From contig CM055749.1 in the NCBI GenBank assembly GCA_029465975.1, forward strand, positions 15,190,470 to 15,254,469: 64,000 bases of DNA, given 5' to 3'. Made by a program: the position numbers and the translations under genes. Shown here in pieces: positions 34,121-45,207 of the stretch. A model generated the notes under the pieces. That model made no database searches. It was not told where the DNA came from and saw only the letters and a list, made by a program, of their open reading frames with translations. This DNA is from Dallia pectoralis (lineage: Eukaryota > Chordata > Actinopteri > Esociformes > Umbridae). Each line of letters opens with the position of its first letter. Within the stretch, counting starts at the first letter, position 1.

Positions 34121-34179
34121 TTGCCCGCGACTCGCAAGGCAACGTCCGATAGGAAAACATTTTCCTTTTACCTGGACAA

Positions 34180-34440
34180 GTGTTATTCAGACATGGAATC
34201 CGAGCTCAAAATAACTTTTGAGTCCATGGATCATACGTGTGTACCACCGCGGACATTTGGTCCGCGAACAACAAAAGTTATTTAGGAAATGACGGTGCAC
34301 TGGATAAACAGCATTATAGTTTTAAACGCGAGAAGGCTGCTCTTGTCTGCAAGAGGGTGAGAGGAAGACACACTTACAATGTCATAGCTAGTGAAATAGA
34401 ACAGGCTCCTTTATCCTGTTGTTTGTGGGTTTTACAGTGA
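34180..34440 (+). pseudogene. hAT transposase fragment
   Basis: Broken frames encode TTADIWSANNKSYLG, matching the TADxWTxxxxxSFxG region of ZBED/hAT transposases. A frameshift after SYLG is followed by REKAALVCKRVRGRHTYNVIA, which resembles the next conserved block (LACxxxxGxHTxxxI). Both lie upstream of the catalytic Glu and dimerisation regions, which are absent. Nothing suggests domestication: the frame is shifted and ends within about 70 codons. Confidence 0.65.
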
Positions 34441-34719
34441 GGCATATTTTTGTGCAGACAGGGATATTGTTCTTTCATATGGTTTTGCATGCCATTTTGT
34501 ATACATTCATACAAACGCTATGCAGAAGGCTAAGTGATGATATGGCTATGATGTTTGTCCATGTATCTTCATGGTAAATTAATAAACGGGAAAGTAAAGT
34601 AAAAAGTAGTGAAGTTACTTTTCAAATGCAGTAACTAGTAAAGTAATCTCATTACAGTTTACAGAAGTAACGAGTAACTTGTAACTAATGACTTTTTTTG
34701 AGTAACTACCTCAACACTA

Positions 34720-36312
34720 TACTGTATCTCACAAAAGTGAATACACATTTAACATTTTTCAAAATTTTTGACTTTTATCATTTCATGTGAGAACACTGAA
34801 GGAATGACACTTTGCTACAATGTAAAGTAGTGAGTGTACAGCATGTATAACAGTGTACATTTTCCGTCCCCTCAAAATAACTCAACACACAGCCATTAAT
34901 GTCGGAACCGCTGGCGTCAAAAGTGAGTACACCCCTAAATGAAAATGTCCAAATTTGGCCCAAAGTGACAAAATTTTGTGTGGCCACCATAATTTTCCAG
35001 CACTGCCTTAACCCTCTTGGGCATGGAGTTCACCAGAGCTTCACAGGTTGCCACTGGAGTACTCTTCCACTCTCCCATGATGACATCACAGAGCTGGTGG
35101 ATGTTAGAGACCTTGCGGTCCTCCACCTTCTGATTGAGGATGCCCCACAGATGCTCAATAGGGTTTAGGTCTGGAGACATGATTGGCCAGTCCATCACCT
35201 TCACCCTCACCTTCTTTAGCAAGGTGGTAATCTTGGAGGTGTGTTTGGGGTCGTTATCATGCTGGAATTATGCCCTGTTGGCCCAGTCTCTGAAGGGAGG
35301 GGATCATGTTCTGCTTCAGTATGTCACAGTACATGTTGGCATTCTTAGTTCTCTCAATGAACTGTAGCTCCCCAGTGACTGCAGCACTCATGCAGCCCCA
35401 GACCATGACGCTCCCACCACCATGCTTGACTGTAGGCAAGACACACTCTTCTTTGTACTCCTCACCTGGTTGCCGCCACACACGCTTGACACCAAATAAG
35501 TTTACCTTGGTCACATCAGACCACAGGACATGGTTCCACTAATCAATTTCCTTAGTCTGCTTGTCTTCAGCAAACTGTTTGCAGGGTTTCTTGTGCATCA
35601 TTGTTAGCAGAGGCTTCCTTCTAGGATGACAGCCATGCAGACCAATTTTATGGTCTGAGCACTGACAAGGTGAACCCCGCTCCTTCAACCTCTGCAGCAA
35701 TGCTGGCAGCACACATCCGTCTATTTCCCAAAGACAACCTCTGGAGATGACGCTGAGCACGTGCACTCAACGTCTTTGGTCGACAAGGGCGAGGCCTGTT
35801 CTGAGTGGAACCTGTCCTGTTAAACCACTGTATGGTCTTGTCCACCGTGCAGCAGCTCAGTTTCAGGGTCTTGGCAATCTTTTTATAGCCTGGGCCATTT
35901 TTATGTAGAACAACACATCTTTTTTGTCAGATCCTCAGAGAGTTCTTTGCCATGAGGTGCCATGTTGAACTTCCAGTGACCAGTATGAGTGTGAGAGCGA
36001 TAACACCAAATTAAACACACCTGCTCCCTATTCACACCTGAGACCTTGTAACACTAACGAGTCACATGACACCTGGGAGGGAAAATGGCAAATTGGGCCT
36101 GATTTGGAAATTTCAACATAAGGGTGTACTCACTTTTGTTGCCAGTGGTTCAGACATTAATGGCTGTGTGTTAAATTATTTTGACAGGAAAATGTACATT
36201 GTCATATAAGCTGTATACACTCACTACTTTACATTGTAGCAAAGTGTCATTTCTTCAGATAGATATAATCAAATATTTACAAAAATGTGAGGGGTGTACT
36301 GACTTTGTGAGA
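34720..36312 (-). mobile_element. Tc1/mariner element with IR/DR-type ends
   Basis: Both ends carry an outer and an inner copy of a direct repeat. On the left these are CACAAAAGTGAATACAC (outer) and CAAAAGTGAGTACACC (inner, about 34918); on the right GGTGTACTCACTTTTG (inner, about 36123) and GGTGTACTGACTTTGTGAGA (outer). This gives inverted repeats of about 210 bp around one transposase. The left end starts at TACTGTATCTCAC. The right end stops a few bases short of the matching sequence, where a LINE-type tail begins. Confidence 0.9.
34935..35963 (-). pseudogene. Tc1-like transposase pseudogene
   Basis: From the ATG at 35963 (MAPHGKELSEDL) the usual order of a roughly 340-residue transposase can be followed across at least two frames: helix-turn-helix with TVDKTIQWFNRTGS, the catalytic region with SDVTKVNLFGVKRVWR, HGGGSVMVWGC, and DPKHTSK followed by SPDLNPIEHLWG. 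The WSDE motif has Val in place of Glu. A frameshift occurs soon after the start (AAAAAAG run near 35920), an in-frame stop after KEID (35539), and another break near 35257. It cannot make active transposase. Confidence 0.9.
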
Positions 36313-36420
36313 TCAGAATCAAGTTTGTTGCCAAGTTTGTTTACACATACGATGAATTTGTGTGAATAGTTGCAGAATTTAGGACACACATTTTTCGACG
36401 TACATGAACAATGCAAATAG
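36312..36420. mobile_element. retroposon tail repeat, copy A
   Basis: cagaatcaagtttgttgcca through agtttgtttacacatacg to acgtacatgaacaatgcaa matches 54990-55095 closely. A more diverged relative is at about 36655-36760. It directly abuts the Tc1 right end. Confidence 0.6.
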
Positions 36421-36654
36421 AACAGTAGACCCTGGCTAGCTTAAGGAATGGATACATATAGTGTGAGATACTGTACATCGGATGACATCATAAAACAATT
36501 CTATGTTTGCTTAGTTTTCTACTGGATGTTTTTTATTTCATCTTAGCAAAACTAGGGATTTGGTGGGGTGATTGAGGCGTGTGAGGTAGACAGAGTCCTC
36601 CAAATCATCAAAGTAAAGTTTTAGCATAATCAAGAAATCACATTTTCACCAAAC

Positions 36655-36765
36655 AAAATCAGAAGTGTTTAATCGCCATTGAATGTGTGAACATACAAGG
36701 AATTTACTGTGGCAGGAAGGTGCTTACATACAACATATGAATAGAACAACATAAATTATACTAAA
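36655..36765. mobile_element. retroposon tail repeat, diverged copy
   Basis: It contains atcagaagtgtttaatcgcc and gaacatacaaggaattt, recognisably the same repeat as copy A but more decayed. Confidence 0.35.
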
Positions 36766-37310
36766 GGGCTGAGGGGGTGAAGGGATAGTAATGTACAAAA
36801 GTGTAAAACAGATTATTTTAGAAGTTTAGCTATAGATTCTAGGGTAGGAAGAAACTTCACCTGCTCATAATCACCCACTAGTGTTTGAGCCTGACAGATT
36901 CTCACTGTTTAATCTGTCTATCAGACATTACTCACTGACACACCTACGCACTTTGACATTGATTGGGACAAAAGATTCCTTCACACACATTGATTTTTTT
37001 TTCTTGCCTTGATTTGATGAGACGGCCTGTCCTTGGATTGATTGTCACTGGTCTGGAATCTGTAGATTATCTGTCAGATAGGGAAATAATTGATTTTAAA
37101 TTACATGGAAATGGTTAAATAGCCCCTTTTGGACTAATGAGCATGAACAATCATTGTTCTAAGAGCGGTTCTGATGTATTCTGACACACTTGCTCAGCTG
37201 TTAACACACAAAACATGTTTTCCTTGAGCAAGGCAAAGTTGGTTTAGCTGTAGTTAAATCAAAGACAAATTGTATTTTTCACTCAAGTACTGTACTAAAG
37301 GATGATCACA

Positions 37311-38440
37311 TAGCTAAATAACTACAGACCAGTTGCCCCGACCTCTGTGGTTATGAAGTCCTTTGAGGGCCTCGTGCTGTCGCTCCCAAGACCACCAGTC
37401 TAGACCACCAGTACTTGACCAATTGCAGTTTGCCTACAGAGCCAACCGGTCTGTGGACGACACAATCAACACGGCTCTCCACTTCATGGCTCTCTACTTC
37501 ATTCTCCAGCATCTTGACTCCCCTGGAACCTACGCCAGAATCCTGTTTGTGGACTTCAGCTCTGCTTTCAACACCATAACCCCAGCCCTTCTCCCGGATA
37601 AGCTCTCCACCATGGGAGTGCCCGTGTCCACTTGTAAATCGATCGTAGACTTTCTCTCCCGTCACCACTCTGTGAAACTCCTGAAGTTTGCAGATGACAC
37701 CACCCTCATTGGTCTCATCTCTGAACGAGACGAGACCACCTACAGGGGGGAAATCGACCGACTGGTGTCCTGGTCCAGTCTCAACAACGTGGAGCTCAAT
37801 GCTCAAAAGACAGTGGAAATTAGAGTGGACTTTAGGAGAAGCCTGGCTGACCTTTGCCACACCATTGCCTAGGACCTCAAGTGGGAGCTGAACTTCACCT
37901 CTCACTTAGAAAGCACAACAACGAGAAAGCTCTTCAAAGTCAGGTCACTTAGGTGGGCAGCAAAGATTGAGGCAGATCCCTCCCATCTGGGGAACCGAAC
38001 ATTCAGGCCCCTCCCATCTGGGGACTATTCAGAACTCTCCCCTCTGGCAGTCGACTACAGTCTATCAAGACCAAAACATCCTGTCACAAGAATTGCTTCT
38101 TCCCCACAGCGAGGAGTCTAAGGAACCCCCTGGTCACTATAAGCTTTGATACAATAGACATCGGTGGACAACCTGAACTATAACTGGACATTGCTCTTAT
38201 TTGCACACCTGTATATACATTTACATATGGCTCTACATACTGCTCTTTATGCAGTTTGCACTTTATAAGATCTGCTCTCACATCTAGACATTGCTCCTTT
38301 GCACTGATTGGATAGATATGACACCTCCTATATGAATCCATAACTTATGCCACAAGACATGGGCTCTTGTCAAACTGTTTGTGTTGTGTGTTTTTTGCTC
38401 TATTTGCACTCTATTTGTCATTGTACGTTTAAAAATGTGT
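37311..38440 (+). mobile_element. second LINE fragment with internal deletion and 3' tail
   Basis: Same LINE family as 24838-25780. It reads LQFAYRANRSVDDTINTAL, the catalytic FVDFSSAFNT, then DFLSRHHSVKLLKFADDTTLIGL. About 43 residues between DFLS and HHSVKL, including the SPQG motif, are missing relative to the first copy, and a small duplication adds FMALY. The frame stops at 37872. Broken downstream coding and the AT-rich 3' region continue to about 38440. The copy is inactive. Confidence 0.85.
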
Positions 38441-38483
38441 GTCCTAAATGCTTCAGCTATGGGTCAGAATGAATTCCTTGTGT

Positions 38484-39020
38484 TGTAAACATGTACTCCA
38501 CCCCTGGACATTAACCCTATAAAGACAATGGGAGAACCTGCAAAACATGTACTCCACCCCTGGACATTAACCCCATAAAGACAAAGAGAGAACCTGCAAA
38601 CATGTACTCCACCCGTGGACATTAACCCTATAAAGATAAAGGGAGAACCTGCAAACATGTACTCCACCCGTGGACATTAACCCCATAAAGACAAAGAGAG
38701 AACCTGCAAACATGTACTCCACCCCTGGACATTAACCCTATAAAGACTAAAGGGAGAACCTGCAAAACATGTACTCCACCCCTGGACATTAAGCCTATAA
38801 AGACAAAGAGAGAACCTGCAAACATGTACTCCACCCCTGGACATTAACCCCATAAAGACAAAGAGAGAACCTGCAAACATGTACTCCACCCGTGGGCATT
38901 AACCCTATAAAGACAAAGGGAGAACCTGCAAAACATGTACTCCACCCCTGGACATTAACCCTATAAAGACAATGGGAGAACCTGCAAAACATGTACTCCA
39001 CCCGCGGACATTAACCCTGT
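38484..39020. repeat. 56-57-bp minisatellite
   Basis: Nine to ten copies of a unit beginning acatgtactccacccctgg, then acattaaccctataaagac and aaagggagaacctgcaaa. One-base length differences (AAA versus AAAA) shift register between copies. Confidence 0.95.
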
Positions 39021-40425
39021 ATATCTACTGTCGTTATTCATGGACGTAATAAAAGCGCCTTTCCCAGAATTTTCTCTGCAAGTTGTGTCCTCTAAAACTA
39101 TACATTTCTAAGAAGAAGATGACAGAAATAGGGGAAAAATTTGGGAGGGCTGAGGGAAATGTTGTTTCTGTCGATGTGATTGTGCTCCACAATGCCGCCC
39201 GTCTAAAATAAATCTGTGTCCTGACACCTCCCACAGTGACATCATCATTAGAAGTTCCCCATATACAGATCCCGGGACATGAATAGTTAATGGCCCAAAA
39301 TGCATCATATTAAAAAAAACTGTGAATAACAGGAAATAATTACAACCTATCAATCACAGAGAGAAATGAATGAAAGGGTCCAAAAATGTGAGGAATCCCT
39401 TGTCAAACGGTTGCCGGGAAATTATGAAACGGTAATTTTAAAAAAGTGTGTGGGAAAAGACCAACACAATACCGTATTAACACACTCCATGATTGAAGAG
39501 AAACGTAGAGAAAAACAAAAGTGACAAGGACAAGACAATTGCAGGTATTGTTTTGAGGATCAATGTGATTAAAATGAGTATAGCATGTGGCCTTAATATC
39601 TTTTTGGAGTGTTAATAAGAAAACTAGAAGGCTTTATATGGTGTGTGACTAGAATCCCTTCTTTTGTTTTGTCCAGTGTGTGTGTATGTGTGCGTGCGTG
39701 CATGCGTGTACGTGTACAACAGACCTCTAAAGATGAGGAAACATGCACTGGAATGAAAGCTGCCATTAGTCACTGCTGTCCCTGTGGGTGGGCGTTCCTT
39801 TGTTACAGGTTGAAGAATGGTCCTGCTGAAACGTTCAAGATGTCTGAGTAATGACAGCTTAGAAAAGCTAAGCTGTCTATAAAGTCCCCTAATCAGAAAC
39901 CAAGAAACAAAAATGTCTCTGTTTCTGCAATGCAAGGCTGTTAAGGTTTTAGGAAGTAAGACTGGCATAACAATGTGAAATAGAGGTGCCATATTTGGGA
40001 TAAAATAGATACTTTATGAATTTATTAGCTTCAATACTGGTTTAGTCTTTCCACAGTTTCAAACGACAGACTTTAGAAGTTGATTTAGACGAATGAAAAA
40101 AAAACAGGTAAAGATTAAAGTAAAAAGGTTTATTAAAACAACTAGAAAATAATGAGATCCTAACTTCCCTACTGGTGACGGTGGTTGAGGACATTAGGGA
40201 CCAACCCTGTGTTTTACTTTAGTTGGCCCACTATTGTTTTGGTTGGTCATTACGCACACCAGAGTAAAGTTTGTGTTAAGTCACTACATAGCACATTTTC
40301 ATTTCAAACAGCTGTAGTGGTATTCGCGTTGTGTATTTTTGTTCTGTTTTTTTGTTTGATTTGAATATACAATATTGATACGCTCTGCAATTGGTTCCTC
40401 CCTGCACTCCAAATGTGGATCTGTT
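39021..40425. other. no gene seen
   Basis: Unique DNA with a short GT/GC-rich tract at 39676-39712 and no recognised domains. Confidence 0.4.
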
Positions 40426-40762
40426 CAGGGTTACCTCGTTAGGGATATCTGTTCAGGGTTATCTCGTTAAGGATATCTGTTCAGGGTTATCTCGTTAAGG
40501 ATATCTGTTCAGGGTTACCTCGTTAAGGATATCTGTTAGGGGTTATCTGTTCAGGGTTATCTGTTCAGGGTTACCTCGTTAAGGATATCTGTTCAGGGTT
40601 ATCTCGTTAAGGATATCTGTTCAGGGTTACCTCGTTAAGGATATCTGTTAGGGGTTATCTGTTCAGGGTTATCTGTTCAGGGTTACCTCGTTAAGGATAT
40701 CTGTTCAGGGTTATCTCGTTAGGGATATCTGTTCAGGGTTACCTCGTTAGGGATATCTGTTT
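40426..40762. repeat. 28-bp minisatellite with higher-order duplication
   Basis: The unit ggatatctgttcagggttac plus ctcgttaa is repeated about twelve times. A rearranged block containing gttaggggttatctgttcag occurs twice (about 40530 and 40645), showing that a multi-unit segment was duplicated. Confidence 0.93.
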
Positions 40763-42085
40763 CTGACTGACCTGTGCTAGAGTAAGAAAATGGTAGACAT
40801 CAGCAGTGTGATAAGGACAAAATGCAGTTGGAAAGATCTAAAAACAAAAGCACTTGACTACAACCCTCAACAAAAAGCAGGAAAGGCCAATTACTTTCTG
40901 AAGATTTCTTTCTTTAAGATTTCAGTAGTTGTGGATACCCGAGGAAGAGTCCAAAGCTCCAGGTGATGTAAAAAAATTGCATAACTCTTTAATATTAAAA
41001 GGATATTGAAATTTTTAGGTAGTTATTCAACACGCTCAGTGTCAGAAACATACAGTGAACATTTGATTAAAGAAATGTGAAAACCCTTTAATATAAACTC
41101 AGTAACATCGTAATAAAATTCCTGAGCGGTTGGTGTGGCAAAAATGTATTAGATTTGCAGTAAACAGAGTAAATTGTGCTTGAACACTTGTCCAACATTC
41201 AGAGAAACAGCCAATCATTTAGAACATATTTTTGAATGTTGCCCAATTAGAGTCAGGGATGGTGGCACCTACCTGCGTACAGCTCTGGGAACTGCAGCGA
41301 CTAAGCTGTGAGCTAATGTTTATTAGAGGTTGCTGCACATCTCCTGTTTTCCAATTAAGTCACTTATAAATGTTGACAAGTGATATTTTTAACAGACACT
41401 ACGTGTGACAGGGGCTTTAGGTGTAAACACTACCCATTCCAATGAACTGCAATAAGCCCACTACACCTTCCCATCATTCCTTAATCCACTCACCCCGACC
41501 CAACTCATTGGTCCTTCTACAGCCTACTGGGCCAATACATCAACCCACCTCCCCACCCACTCCTCCATCCCTGCATTACCTTTCTGTTATTGCTTCTCCT
41601 GCTTCCCACGTCTTCGTAAGTCAGCAGGACATTTTATGACACCTGGTTATTAAAAAACAGTTTCAATTATGTGCAAGGGGAAGTAGAAACGGCTACGCTC
41701 ATACCTGGTAATTAGGGGCAAGCGGGGTGGAGGGGATATTTATGAAAGCGAGGGGAGAGCGAGGGAATTGGTGGGTAATGTCCTGCTGTCAGGAACACTT
41801 TTACCCTTAACTCTGCACACGACACAGTTAACGTGGGAATGGCTCCAGATCTCATTTGCAATTCACGATTCCAATGAATCATTTCACATTCATTTAGCTC
41901 GTTTGTGAGTTAAGTGAACAATGTGCTGTCCATTCATGTTTAGGGGAAACATGACCTAAGAATACCTCTGCCGGAATAAAAATGGCAAATAACAATGTTT
42001 ACTAGGCCAGACAATGGCCTTTTTCCAAATCTAGCTTCACCTGCTTTTTACTTATTTGCTTTTTACTATACCTATTCCTAGTCTA
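40763..42085. other. no gene seen
   Basis: Unique AT-rich DNA without recognisable elements. Confidence 0.4.
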
Positions 42086-42562
42086 AATATTCGACCTACT
42101 AGTCTACCTATTCTACCTACTAGTCTACCTATTCTACCTACTAGTCTACCTATTCCACCTACTAATCTACATACTCCATCTACTAGTCTACCTATTCCAC
42201 CTACTAGTCTACCTATTCTACCTACTAGTCTACCTATTCTACCTACTAGTCTACCTATTCTACCTACTAGTCTACCTATTCCACCTACTAGTCTACATAT
42301 TCCATCTACTAGTCTACCTATTACACCTACTAGTCTACCTATTCTACTTACTAGTCGACCTATTCTACCTACTAGTCTACCTATTCCACCTACTAATCTA
42401 CATACTCCATCTACTAGTCTACCTATTCCACCTACTAGTCTACCTATTCTACCTACTAGTCTACCTATTCTACCTACTAGTCTACCTATTCCACCTACTA
42501 GTCTACCTATTACACCTACTAGTCTACCTATTCTACTTACTAGTCTACCTATTCCAAGTGTA
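42086..42562. repeat. 21-bp minisatellite, open on both strands
   Basis: About 23 copies of tagtctacctattccaccta plus c. Because the unit is a multiple of three, it reads SLPIxPT on the plus strand and GRLVGxI on the minus strand through a 178-codon frame each way. Variant units (taatctacatactccatc) recur 11 units apart, indicating block duplication. Confidence 0.95.
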
Positions 42563-43717
42563 CTTATTCTACCTATTCTAACACACATCTAGGCTCGTTA
42601 TGCATGTGCCTGTATGGTTTCGGTTGTGGCTTTTGGCTTTGTCTGGATGAACTGTATCAAACCCAGTGTATGTTCACAAGCACTCAACAATATATCTGGG
42701 CCATCCCCTGTAGGATTGAAGCTCAATAAATGTTCGAAACAGTGAGTGAAATGAGTGGAGGTGGCTGAGACACAAGGGAAAACACGATTCTGATTTTGAC
42801 ACCTCTGGCAATAGGGGGGCCATTCTGGGCCGTACCAGGGACCACAGATCATCACAGGTCATTGAGAAGTTTGTTGAGACAAAATGAGGCCTTAACCTTG
42901 TAATCTACTTGACTGGTCCCCTGGTAGTTCTGTTATATTTTGGAGAATTAGAACAGGCAGCACTGGGCTGAAAGAGAGAAGAGACAAGAGAGAGAGAACT
43001 GAAACAGGGATAAAAGAAGACAGAAAAGAAAGAAAGCGAGAAAGAACATTCATGCTAATCTGTTAACTTTCAGTTATGAATATATTAGATGCATCGGACA
43101 CAATTAGAAAAAGACAGAAGTGATTTCTCTCCCATTTTCAAATTTACAGAGAATTCAGCTACTGTGTGGATCGTCTTTGAATGCAAAATACACTGATACC
43201 CAATACAACAGTTAATAACTTCGGCTTAACAAGCTTTCTTTGTACATTATTCAAAACCACACATGGTACTGTTTTGCACCACAGTAAAATGACCCTATGC
43301 TTTCATTACTAGATCTTGTTAGTCCTAAGTACAAAACGCTAATCCGAGTGTGATACGTATTCTGTCTCCTACGAGACATTATTTCTTTTCAATGTTGTTT
43401 ATTTCCTTTTCACACTAAATGGTTTTGGAGTGTCAGGAAGGGATTTAATGTGACACCTTCCCCACCGCCACCTGCCACACTGTGGCTTCGTGGGGAAACA
43501 TTTCAGGGCTGCGACTCCACAGAATAAACCTCTACACTCCCCTGAAGTCTTACAATCAGCCCTCTGTTCCAGACACAGGGTGTGTCCTACTTCACCAATA
43601 CCTACAAAAACAATCTAAGCTAACGCATAGACACACACACACACACCGACAGAATAACACACAGTCCTGCCACTTGTCATTACTACTCTAGTCTATATGC
43701 CTCATTGGAAACACCTG

Positions 43718-43757
<40 letters not shown>

Positions 43758-44470
43758 ATGTACAAGTGAAAGTAACGAGACTCTCCCTCCACTTCTGGGC
43801 GTGATTGTCCATACATAGTTCATATTCATCAAAGGGTTTAGGAATGAGGAGGTGGACTTCTCCAGCTCTCTCACAACCACCTATTTCTCTCCTCCTATTT
43901 CAGGCCTATTTACATAAACCAGGGAGCCGATGGATCTTGACCTATGGTTTGAATATTCTCTCGGTAACTACAGCCGGCCAATCACAGCCCAGGTGTCGCG
44001 GACACCCCGGCAGCTCAGCCACAAACAGGGCAGACGGAATAACAACATGCTCTATTGTCTGTGATGACACTGAGGAGTCCTAATGTACGATGATGAAAAT
44101 GTTCTGCTGTGGTTACATCCTTGACAAGGTAACATGTTCACTCCGGCGTACGAGGCCCACGGGCAGACATTTGGTTCGGCGTATCGCGGACGACATTGAC
44201 GTATTGCGCGCGGAGCCGGAGCAGGACTCAAACGGAGAGGAGCTTGTCCAAAGCGCTTACTCTATAGATCATTAGAGACAGGACCACTCGGCACTGTGCT
44301 TGTAGGCTCCCCCACGTTCAGGCACTGATACAAAAGGAAAACAGAAAGGGAGAAGCGTCTCTGTACTGTCTGAAATGTGTGTGTATGTTAGGAAACTAAT
44401 CTGTACAGGGGGCCCTCCGGCGGGGGGGCCTAATAGGTCTTTTTAAAACCACACAAGCACACACATAAAC
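42563..44470. other. no gene seen; microsatellites and a CpG-enriched patch
   Basis: CA tract at 43629-43646 and GT tract at 43723-43755. About 44130-44260 is relatively CpG-rich (cggcgtatcgcggacgac) with no identifiable exon. The rest is unremarkable. Confidence 0.4.
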
Positions 44471-44493
44471 CTGCACACACACACACACACACG
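44471..44493. repeat. (CA)n microsatellite
   Basis: A short, nearly pure CA run. Confidence 0.9.
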
Positions 44494-44837
44494 TACTTCA
44501 CACATACACAATGAAATACTCATATTAGCCGACAACGTGCACACACACTTAGCTTCGGTGTTGCCATATCTCCTTGCAGAGACGGACGGAGTGCAAACAA
44601 TACACAACATTTTCCACGGCTGGACGAGCTTGCTAAACTCTCTCAGAAGTGCCGTCGCTTTAATGAACTGTGTTAAGTGGTACAATAAACACACCGTGCC
44701 GTATGCTTGCCATGTAGCGCTACATGCTAGTTCCTCACAGCCACAGCATGTGCCCTCTGGGGAGCTCAAACTATATATACAGATATCGTTTCTAAAGGCA
44801 AAGGCTGGAAATTAGGGTAACCCCCTCCACTCTGTCA

Positions 44838-44926
44838 GATTCAGGCTGGGTGTTTGTAAAAGCACTTTGTGACAACTTTGTTGTAAAAAGGGCTTTATAA
44901 ATAAAATTGATTGATTGATTGACTCC
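44838..44926 (+). mobile_element. LINE/SINE-type 3' tail ending in ATTG repeats
   Basis: ggctgggtgtttgtaaaagc, then actttgtgacaactttgttg and a terminal TTGATTGATTGATTGA. It matches 24420-24496. A short tandem repeat at the end is typical of L2/RTE-like retroposon 3' ends. Confidence 0.6.
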
Positions 44927-45207
44927 CCCTCCACTCCCCTATACTCCCCCTCCACTCCCCCTATACTCCCCCTATACTCCCCTCCACCCCCTCCCCCTTC
45001 CCCTATACTCCCCTATATTTCCCCCACACTCTCCCTATACTCCCCCTATACTCCCCCTCCACTCCCCCCACACTCCTCCCCCACACCCCCCACACTCACT
45101 CTCCCCTTCATACTCTCCCCCACACTCTCCCCCCACACTCTCCCCCCACACTCTCCCCCCACACTCTCCCCTCCACACTCCCCCACACTCTCCCCCCCAC
45201 TACGCTT
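44922..45207. repeat. pyrimidine-rich C/CT/CA tract
   Basis: About 285 bp of actccccctat and cacactctcccc units, almost all pyrimidine apart from single A residues. Frames within it are compositional artefacts. Confidence 0.9.

Larger units (their letters stand above)
33889..34718 (+). mobile_element. hAT-like DNA transposon relic
   Basis: The left end CAGTGTTGGGGGTAACG and right end, read inward AGTGTTGAGGTAGTTAC, form degenerate terminal inverted repeats, with many GTAACG/AGTAAC subrepeats just inside. The centre holds a transposase fragment (separate entry). A clear 8-bp target duplication was not found; the Tc1 copy directly to the right may have disturbed it. Confidence 0.65.
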
